Made by a program: the position numbers and the translations under genes. From the NCBI RefSeq assembly GCF_000472445.1, contig NZ_AXAJ01000014.1, positions 100,308 through 164,307 of the forward strand: a stretch of DNA of 64,000 nucleotides, in the 5' to 3' direction. The stretch is from Burkholderia sp. WSM2230. Lineage in GTDB: Bacteria > Pseudomonadota > Gammaproteobacteria > Burkholderiales > Burkholderiaceae. Under the pieces are notes generated by a model. It worked only from the letters and a program-made list of their open reading frames with translations, had not been told where the DNA came from and did not search any database. Numbering within the stretch: the stretch's first letter is position 1; the number at the start of each line of letters is the position of its first letter. Positions 1-8,367 of the stretch are shown here, one piece after another.

Positions 1-641
1 ATTGGGTCGAACGCGGCGCGCGTCGTTTGCACCTCGTCGACCTGAACGGCGCATTCGCCGGCAAGCCGAGGAACGAAGACGCGATCCGCGCGATCATCGA
101 GGAAGTGGGCGGCGAGATTCCCGTGCAGCTTGGCGGCGGCATCCGCGACCTGAACACAATCGAGCGCTATCTCGACGACGGTCTCGAGTACGTGATCATC
201 GGCACGGCCGCGGTCAAGAATCCGGGCTTTCTGCAGGACGCGTGCACGGCGTTCGGCGGCCATATCATCGTCGGGCTCGATGCGAAAGACGGCAAAGTCG
301 CAACCGACGGCTGGAGCAAGCTGACCGGCCACGAAGTGGCCGACCTCGCGCGCAAGTTCGAGGACTACGGCTGCGAGTCGATCATTTACACCGATATCGG
401 CCGTGACGGCATGCTCCAGGGCATCAACATCGAGGCCACGGTGCGCCTTGCGCGCGCCGTGAAGATTCCGGTGATCGCGAGCGGCGGGCTGTCGAACCTG
501 ACGGACATCGAATCGCTTTGCGAAGTCGAGGACGAAGGCATTGAAGGCGTGATCTGCGGCCGGGCCATTTATTCGGGCGACCTGGATTTTTCAGCGGCGC
601 AGACTCTGGCGGACCGGCTGCGCGAATCGGACGACGCCTGA
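1..641 (+). CDS. hisA: HisA, phosphoribosylformimino-5-aminoimidazole carboxamide ribotide isomerase (5' truncated by window edge)
   Basis: HisA interconverts ProFAR and PRFAR in histidine biosynthesis, in the cytoplasm. The visible frame starts at base 3 and gives 212 residues of a (beta/alpha)8 barrel; about 35-40 N-terminal residues, including the first catalytic Asp, lie outside the window. Diagnostic stretches are VQLGGGIR, the second catalytic Asp in YTDIGRDGML, and VIASGGLSN near the C-terminus. HisF, HisI and HisE follow on the same strand, which settles the identity against its paralogue HisF. The family call is secure; only the start is unseen. Confidence 0.97.
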   Translation, partial: WVERGARRLHLVDLNGAFAGKPRNEDAIRAIIEEVGGEIPVQLGGGIRDLNTIERYLDDGLEYVIIGTAAVKNPGFLQDACTAFGGHIIVGLDAKDGKVATDGWSKLTGHEVADLARKFEDYGCESIIYTDIGRDGMLQGINIEATVRLARAVKIPVIASGGLSNLTDIESLCEVEDEGIEGVICGRAIYSGDLDFSAAQTLADRLRESDDA

Positions 642-966
642 GCGGCCGCAACGCGCGCGGGCGAATGCGCGCGGGCGGGCACGGCGGCGCGAGTGGCATG
701 GTTGGCAACGTTTTGCCGCGCCTGCGGACGGCGCTAGAACCGGCGCTCGGACCACTGCTTGAACCACCGCCCGGCGCGGCGCACGCAACACCCACGCCGG
801 CATGCCGCACGATCCACGGCGCAACGGGCGGCGGCTGCGAAAGCAGCGCCTTAGCGCCAGCCGTGGCACCTGCCTGCGGAAACACGGCTAGCCACCCGGC
901 ACATCACCGCTCGCGTGCACCGGAAGCGAGCGGCCCCATCAGCGGTATTGGCAGAATTGCAAGATC
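642..966 (+). other. 325-bp GC-rich spacer between hisA and hisF
   Basis: The downstream his genes are packed end to end, but 325 bases separate hisA from hisF. The spacer is very GC-rich. It contains an open frame at 665-976 that runs 10 bases into hisF, but its composition (Pro, Ala and Gly rich, no recognisable fold) looks like a chance frame. I see no clear promoter, terminator or repeat. hisF has no good Shine-Dalgarno sequence at its start. Confidence 0.6.
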
Positions 967-1740
967 ATGGCTCTAGCTAAACGCATCATTCCCTGTCTCG
1001 ACGTCACCGCCGGCCGCGTGGTCAAAGGCGTCAATTTCGTCGAACTGCGCGACGCGGGCGATCCCGTGGAAATCGCGCGCCGTTACGACGATCAGGGCGC
1101 GGACGAACTCACTTTCCTCGACATCACTGCGACTTCGGACCAGCGCGACCTGATCCTGCCGATCATCGAGGCGGTCGCCTCGCAGGTCTTTATCCCGCTG
1201 ACGGTCGGCGGCGGCGTGCGCGCCGTCGAAGATGTGCGGCGCCTGCTCAATGCGGGCGCGGACAAGATCAGCATGAACTCGTCGGCGGTCGCGAATCCGC
1301 AGCTCGTGAAAGACGCCACCGACAAATACGGCTCGCAGTGCATCGTCGTCGCTATCGACGCGAAGCGCGTGTCCGCCGAAGGCGAGCCGCCACGCTGGGA
1401 AGTCTTCACGCACGGCGGGCGCAAGGCGACCGGCCTTGAAGCCGTTCAATGGGCGCGCAAGATGGCCGAACTCGGCGCCGGCGAAATTCTGTTGACCAGC
1501 ATGGACCGCGACGGCACCAAAAGCGGCTTCGACCTTGCGCTCACGCGCGCGGTATCCGACGCGGTGCCGGTTCCGGTGATCGCCTCGGGCGGCGTCGGCA
1601 ATCTGCAGCATCTCGCCGACGGCATCAGGAGCGGCCACGCGGACGCCGTGCTTGCCGCCAGCATCTTCCACTATGGCGAACACACGGTCGGCGAGGCCAA
1701 GCGCTTCATGGCCGAGCAGGGCATTTCGGTGAGGTTGTGA
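967..1740 (+). CDS. hisF: HisF, imidazole glycerol phosphate synthase cyclase subunit
   Basis: HisF uses ammonia from HisH to convert PRFAR into imidazole glycerol phosphate and AICAR, linking histidine and purine synthesis. The protein has 257 residues, the normal length. It starts MALAKRIIPCLDV with the catalytic Asp at residue 12; the second catalytic Asp is residue 131 in VVAIDAKR. Phosphate-binding loops are visible as TVGGGVR (about 79-85) and IASGGVG. The ATG at 967 is the only start that gives the conserved N-terminus, although the SD there is poor. hisI follows after one base, so translation is probably coupled. Confidence 0.97.
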   Translation: MALAKRIIPCLDVTAGRVVKGVNFVELRDAGDPVEIARRYDDQGADELTFLDITATSDQRDLILPIIEAVASQVFIPLTVGGGVRAVEDVRRLLNAGADKISMNSSAVANPQLVKDATDKYGSQCIVVAIDAKRVSAEGEPPRWEVFTHGGRKATGLEAVQWARKMAELGAGEILLTSMDRDGTKSGFDLALTRAVSDAVPVPVIASGGVGNLQHLADGIRSGHADAVLAASIFHYGEHTVGEAKRFMAEQGISVRL

Positions 1741-1741
1741 A

Positions 1742-2152
1742 GTGGTAAATCCGACGGCAGTCAATTGGCTCGACAAGGTGAAGTGGGACGCGAACGGCCT
1801 CGTGCCGGTCATCGCGCAGGAAGCGTCGACAAACGACGTGCTGATGTTCGCGTGGATGAACCGCGAGGCATTGGCCAAAACCATAGAACTCGGGCGCGCC
1901 GTGTACTTTTCGCGCTCGCGCCAGCGCCTGTGGTTCAAGGGCGAGGAGTCCGGCCACGTGCAGCATGTGCATGAAGTGCGGCTCGATTGCGACGAAGACG
2001 TCGTGTTGCTGAAAGTGGAGCAGGTGTCAGGCATTGCATGCCACACCGGCCGCCACTCGTGCTTTTTCCAGAAATTCGAAGGCACCGCGGACGATGGCGA
2101 CTGGATTGCCGTCGATCCTGTCCTGAAAGACCCCGAACACATCTACAAATGA
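1742..2152 (+). CDS. hisI: HisI, phosphoribosyl-AMP cyclohydrolase
   Basis: HisI opens the adenine ring of phosphoribosyl-AMP, the third step of histidine synthesis. The protein is 136 residues and monofunctional: the pyrophosphohydrolase step is encoded separately by hisE. Metal ligands are visible in LDCDED (Asp82, Asp84, Asp86, with Cys83) and in the Cys100 and Cys107 pair of ACHTGRHSCFF. The start is a GTG one base after the hisF stop; GAGG inside the hisF end can act as SD. The stop overlaps the hisE start as ATGA. Confidence 0.96.
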   Translation: MVNPTAVNWLDKVKWDANGLVPVIAQEASTNDVLMFAWMNREALAKTIELGRAVYFSRSRQRLWFKGEESGHVQHVHEVRLDCDEDVVLLKVEQVSGIACHTGRHSCFFQKFEGTADDGDWIAVDPVLKDPEHIYK

Positions 2153-2541
2153 CGCAGACCACCCAAGCCGCAACCGCCACGCCCTCCACGACCGACACGC
2201 TGATGCGCCTCGCTGCGATCATCGACAGCCGCAAGGGCGGCGATCCGGACGTGTCGTATGTGTCGCGCCTATTCCACAAGGGCGACGACGCGGTGCTCAA
2301 GAAGATCGGCGAAGAGGCCACCGAAGTCGTACTGGCCGCCAAGGACACGCGCCACGGCGGCGAGACGAAGGCGCTGGTCGGCGAGGTCGCGGACCTGTGG
2401 TTCCATTGCCTCGTGATGCTGTCGCACTACGATCTGAGCCCGGCGCATGTGCTCGCCGAACTCGAGCGCCGCGAAGGCATGTCGGGCATCGAGGAAAAAG
2501 CGCTGCGCAAGAGCCGCGAGCGTGAGCAGAACGGCGACTGA
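2149..2541 (+). CDS. hisE: HisE, phosphoribosyl-ATP pyrophosphatase
   Basis: HisE hydrolyses phosphoribosyl-ATP to phosphoribosyl-AMP, the second histidine step. It has 130 residues of the all-alpha MazG-like fold; the Mg-binding signature is EExxE (55-59, in GEEATE) plus ExxD (79-82, in EVADLW). I chose the ATG at 2149 because it overlaps the hisI stop by four bases (ATGA), a classic coupling signal; the longer frame upstream is an antiphase extension within hisI. This is the last his gene of the cluster. Confidence 0.95.
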   Translation: MTQTTQAATATPSTTDTLMRLAAIIDSRKGGDPDVSYVSRLFHKGDDAVLKKIGEEATEVVLAAKDTRHGGETKALVGEVADLWFHCLVMLSHYDLSPAHVLAELERREGMSGIEEKALRKSREREQNGD

Positions 2542-2663
2542 GCGTGCCGTTTCGGCGAATGCGGTCGATTTGACTATTTGGCCGCTCCGCCTTGAAGTGG
2601 CAAGCGCCGGCACCCACATTGCAGTGAACGCATCCGGACAACCCATTCGCGGGAGGACGCAGC

Positions 2664-3059
2664 ATGGAACAGTCGCACGGGAGTTATCCGCCGCCGGCTT
2701 ACCGCCACGCTATGGAGCCGGAGCGGGAACGCAGCCTGCGCACGCTCACGCATGTGCTGTACGCGCTCTATGCGGTCCACTGGCTGACGGGCGGACTGAC
2801 GATCATCGTCGCGATCATCATCAATTATGTGAAGCGGGGCGACGCCGCGGGCACGCCGTATGAACAGCACTTCGAGTGGCAGATCCGCACCTTCTGGATC
2901 GGCCTCGTCGGTTATGCGATTGGCGGGCTGCTGGTGTTCGTCGTGATCGGCATTGCGCTGCTGTGGGCCGTCAGCATCTGGATGTTGTACCGTATTATCA
3001 AGGGCTGGCTGTATCTGTACGATAACAAGCCGCTTGTGAATCCGCGGGCGTGGTTCTGA
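2664..3059 (+). CDS. small two-helix membrane protein (DUF4870-like)
   Basis: A 131-residue inner-membrane protein of unknown function. Two hydrophobic stretches are clear, at about 30-54 and 77-109, with a short polar loop between them and an Arg/Lys-rich C-terminal tail ending LVNPRAWF. Its look resembles DUF4870-type proteins, but I cannot confirm that by eye. A GGGAGGA SD sits about nine bases before the ATG. It lies between hisE and a HIT-family gene, all co-directional with short gaps, so it is probably co-transcribed with the his-tat cluster. No function is proposed. Confidence 0.85.
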   Translation: MEQSHGSYPPPAYRHAMEPERERSLRTLTHVLYALYAVHWLTGGLTIIVAIIINYVKRGDAAGTPYEQHFEWQIRTFWIGLVGYAIGGLLVFVVIGIALLWAVSIWMLYRIIKGWLYLYDNKPLVNPRAWF

Positions 3060-3149
3060 TTTCGTCCGATGTTTAGCGGACGGCGGGCGCGGCTCACCGC
3101 GCCGTCTTAGACCACGCTTCGCGCTTAGCCATACCGCTTCAGGAATGCG

Positions 3150-3515
3150 ATGAGTCACGACCCGAATTGCCTCTTTTGCAAGATCGCCGCCGGCGAGATC
3201 CCATCCACCAAAGTGCATGAAGACGAAGAGTTTCTTGCCTTCCGCGACATCCGTCCGGCGGCCGAAACCCATGTGCTGGTCATTCCGCGCAAACACATCG
3301 CCACGCTCAGCGATTGCACCGAAAGCGATGCGCCGCTGCTTGGTAGAATGATTCTTTTGGCCGCACGACTCGCGGATCAGTTGGGCGTGGCGTACACCGG
3401 TGGCGAAACCGGCTTCCGCACTGTCATCAATACTGGTCCGGGCGGCGGGCAAGAGGTGTATCACCTGCACGCGCACATTCTCGCGGGACCGCGCCCCTGG
3501 CAGCGCATGGGCTGA
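3150..3515 (+). CDS. HIT-family (histidine triad) nucleotide hydrolase, HinT-like
   Basis: A 121-residue histidine-triad protein. The family hydrolyses nucleoside phosphoramidates and acyl-adenylates. The zinc-ribbon-like N-terminus CLFCKI (7-12) is followed by the typical core, and the active-site triad is H105-L-H107-A-H109 preceded by GGGQEVY. Length and the PRPWQRMG ending match the HinT branch. An AGGAA SD lies just upstream of the ATG. It sits between the his genes and tatA, an arrangement I recognise from other Burkholderiales; this is linkage, not evidence for a shared pathway. Confidence 0.93.
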   Translation: MSHDPNCLFCKIAAGEIPSTKVHEDEEFLAFRDIRPAAETHVLVIPRKHIATLSDCTESDAPLLGRMILLAARLADQLGVAYTGGETGFRTVINTGPGGGQEVYHLHAHILAGPRPWQRMG

Positions 3516-3781
3516 CGAAGCAATTTCCGGCGAAATCGGGGGTGGTACTGCCGGTCGCCGGGCGCGCCAGCATTATTTCTGACGGGTTGTAATTTTGGCG
3601 ACGCGGTGTCTCGTCACAATACACGCCGGGTTTTGGCGGTTTGGCGGCGAATGCAGCACGTCGGCAAGGGCCGCAACGCTGCTGTAAGGTATAGATGAAG
3701 CGCGTGCGCTTCCATTCACGCCGCAAGGCAGACGAATTTTTTGCCGCACAGTGTGCGGCGTCGGGGTTAAGGAGAGTAGTC

Positions 3782-4021
3782 ATGGGTTCATTGAGCATTT
3801 GGCATTGGTTGATCGTGTTGTTAATCGTGGCGCTCGTGTTCGGCACGAAGAAGCTGCGCAATATCGGCGGCGATCTGGGTGGCGCCGTGAAGGGCTTCAA
3901 GGAAGGCATGCGGGAAAACGAAACACCGCCGGCGGACGGGCAGCAGCGCGAACTGCCGCGCAACGGCGCTGTGGATGTGGAAGCCAAGGAAAAAACCCCG
4001 CGTTCGGGCGATTACCGCTAA
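3782..4021 (+). CDS. tatA: TatA, twin-arginine translocase pore subunit
   Basis: TatA multimerises to form the transport path for folded proteins across the inner membrane. The protein has 79 residues: a single N-terminal transmembrane helix (about 4-20), the hinge FGTKKLR, then an amphipathic helix (about 24-42) and an acidic, disordered tail. The start at 3782 is chosen because it follows AAGGAGAG by a good spacing and gives the canonical MGSLSIWHWL N-terminus; the frame runs 29 codons further upstream without family similarity. A GCCGCACA/TGTGCGGC hairpin (3743-3759) lies just before the SD. Confidence 0.96.
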   Translation: MGSLSIWHWLIVLLIVALVFGTKKLRNIGGDLGGAVKGFKEGMRENETPPADGQQRELPRNGAVDVEAKEKTPRSGDYR

Positions 4022-4060
4022 GCCGCGGGCCCACCGCGTTACCGACGGACATTTCCCTCC

Positions 4061-4579
4061 ATGCTGGACCTCGGTCTAACCAAGATGGCGCTGATCGGCG
4101 TCGTCGCTCTGGTCGTGCTCGGCCCTGAGCGGTTGCCGCGCGTCGCCCGCACGGCCGGGGCGCTGTTTGGTCGCGCGCAGCGCTATATCAACGACGTCAA
4201 GGCGGAAGTCACGCGGGAAATCGAGCTCGACGAATTGCGTCGCATGAAGACCGAGTTCGAGACGGCGGCGAGCAATGTGGAAACCGCCGTTCAGGAAAAT
4301 CTGCGCAAGCACGAAACCGAGTTGAACGACGCGTGGAACAGCGGCACGTCGGTGTCGCCGAGCATTGCCGGCGGCGCTGTCGAAGACGCCGGCAATGCTT
4401 CGTGGCAAACCAGCACGCCCGCCGCGACGACGAGGCGCAAAAACTGGCGCGTCAAGCAAACCGCCATGCCCACCTGGTATAAGCGCGCCACCACGCGGCG
4501 CACGCGCGTGCAGTCGGGCGCAGCGCGCGTCGCGCGGCATACGCCTGCCAGCATGCGTCGTCCGACGCGGTTTTTCTGA
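4061..4579 (+). CDS. tatB: TatB, twin-arginine translocase receptor subunit
   Basis: TatB forms the signal-peptide receptor complex with TatC. The 172-residue protein has the diagnostic short transmembrane helix (about 5-20) followed by GPERLPRVART and a long amphipathic helix (about 25-75). The C-terminal half is variable, basic and rich in Thr and Arg (ending RRPTRFF), as is usual for TatB. It lies 39 bases after tatA and 34 before tatC, so the three subunits form one operon. Confidence 0.95.
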   Translation: MLDLGLTKMALIGVVALVVLGPERLPRVARTAGALFGRAQRYINDVKAEVTREIELDELRRMKTEFETAASNVETAVQENLRKHETELNDAWNSGTSVSPSIAGGAVEDAGNASWQTSTPAATTRRKNWRVKQTAMPTWYKRATTRRTRVQSGAARVARHTPASMRRPTRFF

Positions 4580-4613
4580 TGACCAGAACGACAATCTCTA
4601 ACCGAGGGCCGGT

Positions 4614-5393
4614 GTGAGCGACCCCCAGAAAAGCCAGGAAGAAGGCACTGAAGAGACCTTCATTTCCCACCTCGTCGAACTGCGCGACCGCATCATCCGC
4701 GCGGGCCTTGCCGTCATCGTGGTGTTTGTCGGGCTGGTGTATTGGGCGCCGGATATCTTCCGGCTGCTGGCGCGGCCGCTCATGAACAATCTGCCGAAAG
4801 ACGGCAAGATGATTGTGACCGACGTCACCGGCTCGTTCTTCGTGCCGATGAAAGTGACGATGCTGGTCGCCTTCGTGATCGCGCTGCCTTTCGTGCTGTA
4901 CCAGATCTGGGCGTTCGTCGCGCCGGGTCTTTATCAGCACGAGAAAAAGCTGGTTGGGCCGTTGGTCGGCAGCAGCTACACGCTGTTCCTTTGCGGCATG
5001 GCGTTCGCGTACTTCGTCGTGTTTCCTACCATCTTCCGCGTGATGGCGCATTACAACGCGCCCCTCGGTGCGGAAATGACGACGGATATCGACAATTACC
5101 TGAGCTTCGTGCTCACCATGTTCATTGCGTTCGGCGTGACGTTCGAAGTGCCGATCGTCGTCGTGTTGCTGGTGCGCATGAATGTGGTGACGCTGAAAAA
5201 ACTGAAAGAAGTGCGGCCGTATGTGATTGTCGGCGCATTCGTCATTTCGGCGGTGGTCACGCCGCCCGATGTGTTCTCGCAGCTCATTCTGGCGATTCCG
5301 CTGATCGTGCTGTACGAGGCCGGTATCATCGCGGCGCGGTTGATTGTCGGCAAGCAAACCGCTGTGGTCGAAGACGCCAGTCCGCCCGGCTGA
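4614..5393 (+). CDS. tatC: TatC, twin-arginine translocase core receptor
   Basis: TatC binds the twin-arginine signal peptide and nucleates TatA assembly. It is a 259-residue polytopic protein with six predicted membrane helices. Visible conserved features are HLVELRDRI (19-27), the periplasmic FVAPGLYQHEKK (101-112) and the later FVISAVVTPPDVFSQ segment. The start is GTG at 4614, giving MSDPQKSQEE before the conserved core. A strong bidirectional terminator follows. A probable client, the Rieske protein, is encoded about 2.4 kb downstream. Confidence 0.97.
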   Translation: MSDPQKSQEEGTEETFISHLVELRDRIIRAGLAVIVVFVGLVYWAPDIFRLLARPLMNNLPKDGKMIVTDVTGSFFVPMKVTMLVAFVIALPFVLYQIWAFVAPGLYQHEKKLVGPLVGSSYTLFLCGMAFAYFVVFPTIFRVMAHYNAPLGAEMTTDIDNYLSFVLTMFIAFGVTFEVPIVVVLLVRMNVVTLKKLKEVRPYVIVGAFVISAVVTPPDVFSQLILAIPLIVLYEAGIIAARLIVGKQTAVVEDASPPG

Positions 5394-5442
5394 TATGTCG
5401 CGCGGGCGGCTCGATCAGGCGGCGCTTGATCTGAACGGCAAA

Positions 5443-5482
5443 GCAAAAGGGCAGTCCTTGACGGACTGCCCTTTTGCTTTTT
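5443..5482. terminator. bidirectional intrinsic terminator between tatC and the HtrA-type protease
   Basis: A perfect 15-base stem (GCAAAAGGGCAGTCC paired with GGACTGCCCTTTTGC) with a 5-base loop is followed by T5 on the plus strand; on the minus strand AAAGC gives a shorter T run. It separates two convergent genes. Confidence 0.93.
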
Positions 5483-5537
5483 GCCTGCGGATCGTTCAGC
5501 TGGCGATTGCGCGCCTTGTTCGGCGTGCGCGGCGCGT

Positions 5538-6752
5538 TCAACCGCCTTCGTCGTCCGGCTGGTCGCTGTCGTCGGCGGGCTGTTTCGGCGGCGGCGGGCG
5601 CTTGCCGATGATCACGTCCACATCCAGCTGGCGGTTCTTGCGCACCAGATGCACCTTCGCGGCCGTGCCCGGCTTGATCTGTGCAATCACGTTCAGCAAG
5701 CGGGTGGTGTCGGTGATTTCCTGGCCGTTCACGTTCATCAGAATGTCGCCCGGCTTGATCCCCGCGCGGTCGGCGGGACCGTTCTTAAGCACGCCTGCCA
5801 CAATCGCGCCCGACTTCTGGTCGAGCCCAAACGACTCGGCAATCTCGGGCGTGACGTCTTGCGGTTCCACGCCGATCCAGCCGCGCGTGACCGAGCCGGT
5901 GGTAATGATGCTCTCCAGTACGCTGCGCGCGGTCGATACCGGGATCGCGAAGCCAATGCCGAGCGAGCCGCCCGAGCGCGAATAAATGGCGGTGTTGATG
6001 CCGAGCAGATTGCCGTTCACGTCGACGAGCGCACCGCCCGAGTTGCCGGGATTGATCGCCGCATCGGTCTGGATGAAGTTCTCGAAGGTATTGATGCCGA
6101 GGTGATTGCGGCCGAGCGCGCTCACGATGCCCATGGTGACCGTCTGCCCGACGCCAAACGGATTGCCGATGGCCAGCACCACGTCGCCCACGTGCGTCTG
6201 CTCCATGCGGCCGAGCGTGATGGTGGGCAGGTTGGTCATGTTGACCTTAAGCACGGCGAGATCCGTTTCGGGATCGATGCCGATCACCTTGGCATTCGTG
6301 GTGCGGCCGTCGGCGAGTGCGATTTCGATCTGATCTGCGCCGTCGACAACGTGCTGGTTCGTTAGAATGTACCCTTCCGAACTCACTATCACCCCGGAGC
6401 CCAGGTTCGCGGCCGGCTGCTCGCGCTGCTTGCGATTGTTCTTGTCGCCGAAGAAGTAGCGGAACAGCGGGTCTTTCGCACGCGCATCCGGCGGCAGTGA
6501 GCCATCTTTGCTGGAGAACACATTGACGACCGCGGGCATGGCCTTCTGGGCGGCGTCCGCGTAAGACGTCGTTGCGGGCCCGCTGCCAATGCCGGGCGCC
6601 ACTTCCCGCAGCGCGACGATCGGTTCGGCAAGTTGCTTGCCGAATTGCCCTTGACGCTGGAGCCACTGCGGTTTGAGGGTCGCGATGATGAACATCAGCG
6701 CCAACAGCACAGTCACCGCTTGGGCGAAGAACAGCCAGAAGCGTCTAAGCAT
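5538..6752 (-). CDS. membrane-anchored HtrA/DegS-type serine protease with one PDZ domain
   Basis: A 404-residue trypsin-like periplasmic protease of the HtrA family. An uncleaved-looking N-terminal hydrophobic helix (about 5-26) would anchor it to the inner membrane. The catalytic triad is His134 (TNQHVVD), Asp164 (ETDLAVL) and Ser238 (NPGNSGG). A single PDZ domain occupies about 285-375, and a Pro/Asp-rich tail follows (KRPPPPKQPADDSDQPDD). One PDZ plus an anchor resembles DegS/AlgW, which cleave anti-sigma factors in envelope stress, but substrate cannot be read from sequence. Only 19 bases separate its start from the divergent nif3-like gene, and no SD is visible. Confidence 0.93.
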   Translation of the reverse strand: MLRRFWLFFAQAVTVLLALMFIIATLKPQWLQRQGQFGKQLAEPIVALREVAPGIGSGPATTSYADAAQKAMPAVVNVFSSKDGSLPPDARAKDPLFRYFFGDKNNRKQREQPAANLGSGVIVSSEGYILTNQHVVDGADQIEIALADGRTTNAKVIGIDPETDLAVLKVNMTNLPTITLGRMEQTHVGDVVLAIGNPFGVGQTVTMGIVSALGRNHLGINTFENFIQTDAAINPGNSGGALVDVNGNLLGINTAIYSRSGGSLGIGFAIPVSTARSVLESIITTGSVTRGWIGVEPQDVTPEIAESFGLDQKSGAIVAGVLKNGPADRAGIKPGDILMNVNGQEITDTTRLLNVIAQIKPGTAAKVHLVRKNRQLDVDVIIGKRPPPPKQPADDSDQPDDEGG

Positions 6753-6771
6753 CTGAAGACTAGAGGTTTAT

Positions 6772-7518
6772 ATGGATCGGATCGAACTTGAATTGTACTT
6801 GAACAATCTCCTTGAAACCGCGCGCTTCAAGGACTATTGCCCGAACGGTCTGCAAGTGGAAGGGCGCCGCAAGATCGGCAAACTCGCGACGGGCGTGACC
6901 GCGTCCGTGGCGTTTCTGGAAGCGGCGCTCGATTGGGGCGCGGACGCCGTGCTGGTTCATCACGGCTACTTCTGGCGCAACGAGGCGCCGCAGATCACCG
7001 GCCGCAAATACGCGCGCCTGAAGCTGCTGCTCGCCAACGACCTCAACCTCTTCGCCTATCACCTGCCGCTCGACGATCACCCCGAATTCGGCAACAACGC
7101 GCAGATCGGCGCAAAGATGGGCTGGATCAGCGACGCGCGCTTCGGCGAGAACGACCTCGGCTGGCTCGCCACCTTCGCCATGCCGATCACGCTCGCGCAC
7201 TTCACGGCGGAAATCGAGCAGACGCTCGGCCGCACGCCGCTCGTGTTCGGCGACCCGGATCGCATGTTGCGCCGCGTGGCGTGGTGCACGGGCGCCGCGC
7301 AAGGCATGTTCGACGCGGCCATCAACGCCGGCGCCGATGTCTATCTGACGGGCGAGGTATCGGAGTCGGTCATGCACACGTCGGCGGAAAGCGGCGTCGC
7401 GTTTCTCGCGGCCGGGCATCATGCGACCGAGCGCTTCGGTGTGCAGGCGGTCGGCAAGCACCTATCAGAGCAGTTCGATATCGAGCACCTCTTTATCGAT
7501 ATCCCGAATCCGGTTTAA
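6772..7518 (+). CDS. Nif3-like dinuclear-metal-centre protein (YbgI/DUF34 family)
   Basis: A 248-residue member of the NIF3/YbgI family, toroidal hexamers with a two-metal site; the cellular reaction is not firmly established (GTP cyclohydrolase type I-like naming is historical). Metal ligands known for the family appear as His63-His64 (VLVHHGYFW), Asp101 (LPLDDHPEF), His216 and Glu220 (AAGHHATERFG). An AGAGG SD precedes the ATG at 6772. The gene is divergent from the HtrA-type protease with a 19-base gap, so each promoter must overlap the neighbour's transcript or coding region. Confidence 0.93.
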   Translation: MDRIELELYLNNLLETARFKDYCPNGLQVEGRRKIGKLATGVTASVAFLEAALDWGADAVLVHHGYFWRNEAPQITGRKYARLKLLLANDLNLFAYHLPLDDHPEFGNNAQIGAKMGWISDARFGENDLGWLATFAMPITLAHFTAEIEQTLGRTPLVFGDPDRMLRRVAWCTGAAQGMFDAAINAGADVYLTGEVSESVMHTSAESGVAFLAAGHHATERFGVQAVGKHLSEQFDIEHLFIDIPNPV

Positions 7519-7746
7519 GCGTCGAATTAGCAAAAGCGTATTAGCGAAGAAAAAAGCTCGAATAACGGAGGGGGCACTTAAAAGGAGGTGCGAAAAAGTT
7601 TGCGATCTGTACGGAGAAACCCTGAGTTATCAAGGGGTTCGCACGGTTTTTGGCAATCGGCCCTTGTAAATGGCGACTCCATTCGAGCAAACTAGCGGCG
7701 GTAGAAGCGACCTGAAGGAAAATCCAACTCAGAAGTGGGGCGTGTG

Positions 7747-8367
7747 ATGCGAGACAAGGAAGATGAACGCGTCGACGGCAGCCGCCGTACCTGGCTGATA
7801 GCGACGACCGTAGCAGGTGGCATTGGAGGCGTTGCCACTGTCGTACCCTTTGTTAGTTCGTTTGCACCATCTGAAAAAGCCAAGGCAGCCGGAGCGCCGG
7901 TCGAAGTCGACATCAGCGATCTGAAGCCCGGCGACATGAAGACCGTGGCCTGGCGCGGCAAGCCGGTGTGGATCATCCACCGCACCGACAAGATGCTCGC
8001 CGATGTCAAGAAAGCCGATAACGAAGTAGCCGATCCCCACTCGAAGAATCCGTTTTCGCTGCCGTTGCCGGACTACTGCAACAACGAATTCCGTTCGCGT
8101 ACCGACCACAAGAATATTCTTGTCGCCGTCGCTGTCTGCACCCATCTGGGCTGCACGCCGACGCCGCGCTTCCAGGAGGGCGCGCAGCCCAATCTTCCGG
8201 ACGACTGGCCAGGCGGCTTTCTGTGCCCGTGCCACGGTTCGACCTATGACATGGCCGGCCGCGTCTTCAAGAACAAACCCGCGCCGCAGAACCTCGACAT
8301 CCCGCCTTATATGTTCACGTCGGCCAATGGGCTCGTGATCGGCAAGGACGAGAAAGGAGAAGCGTAA
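7747..8367 (+). CDS. petA: PetA, Rieske iron-sulfur subunit of cytochrome bc1 complex
   Basis: The Rieske subunit passes electrons from ubiquinol at the Qo site to cytochrome c1. From the ATG at 7747 it has 206 residues. A twin-arginine signal anchor (SRRTWLIATT, Arg13-Arg14, hydrophobic to about 38) predicts Tat export. The 2Fe-2S ligands are in CTHLGC (131-136) and CPCHGS (160-165). GTG codons at 7735 and 7744 in the same frame are alternative starts; I prefer the ATG because it gives the familiar MRDKEDERVDG start, though spacing from AAGGA is long. petB overlaps by one base. Confidence 0.96.
   Translation: MRDKEDERVDGSRRTWLIATTVAGGIGGVATVVPFVSSFAPSEKAKAAGAPVEVDISDLKPGDMKTVAWRGKPVWIIHRTDKMLADVKKADNEVADPHSKNPFSLPLPDYCNNEFRSRTDHKNILVAVAVCTHLGCTPTPRFQEGAQPNLPDDWPGGFLCPCHGSTYDMAGRVFKNKPAPQNLDIPPYMFTSANGLVIGKDEKGEA

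Noticed and set aside
665..976. 103-codon ORF in the hisA-hisF spacer
   Set aside because: No recognisable family, no SD, biased Pro/Ala/Gly composition and runs into hisF. Kept only as part of the spacer finding.
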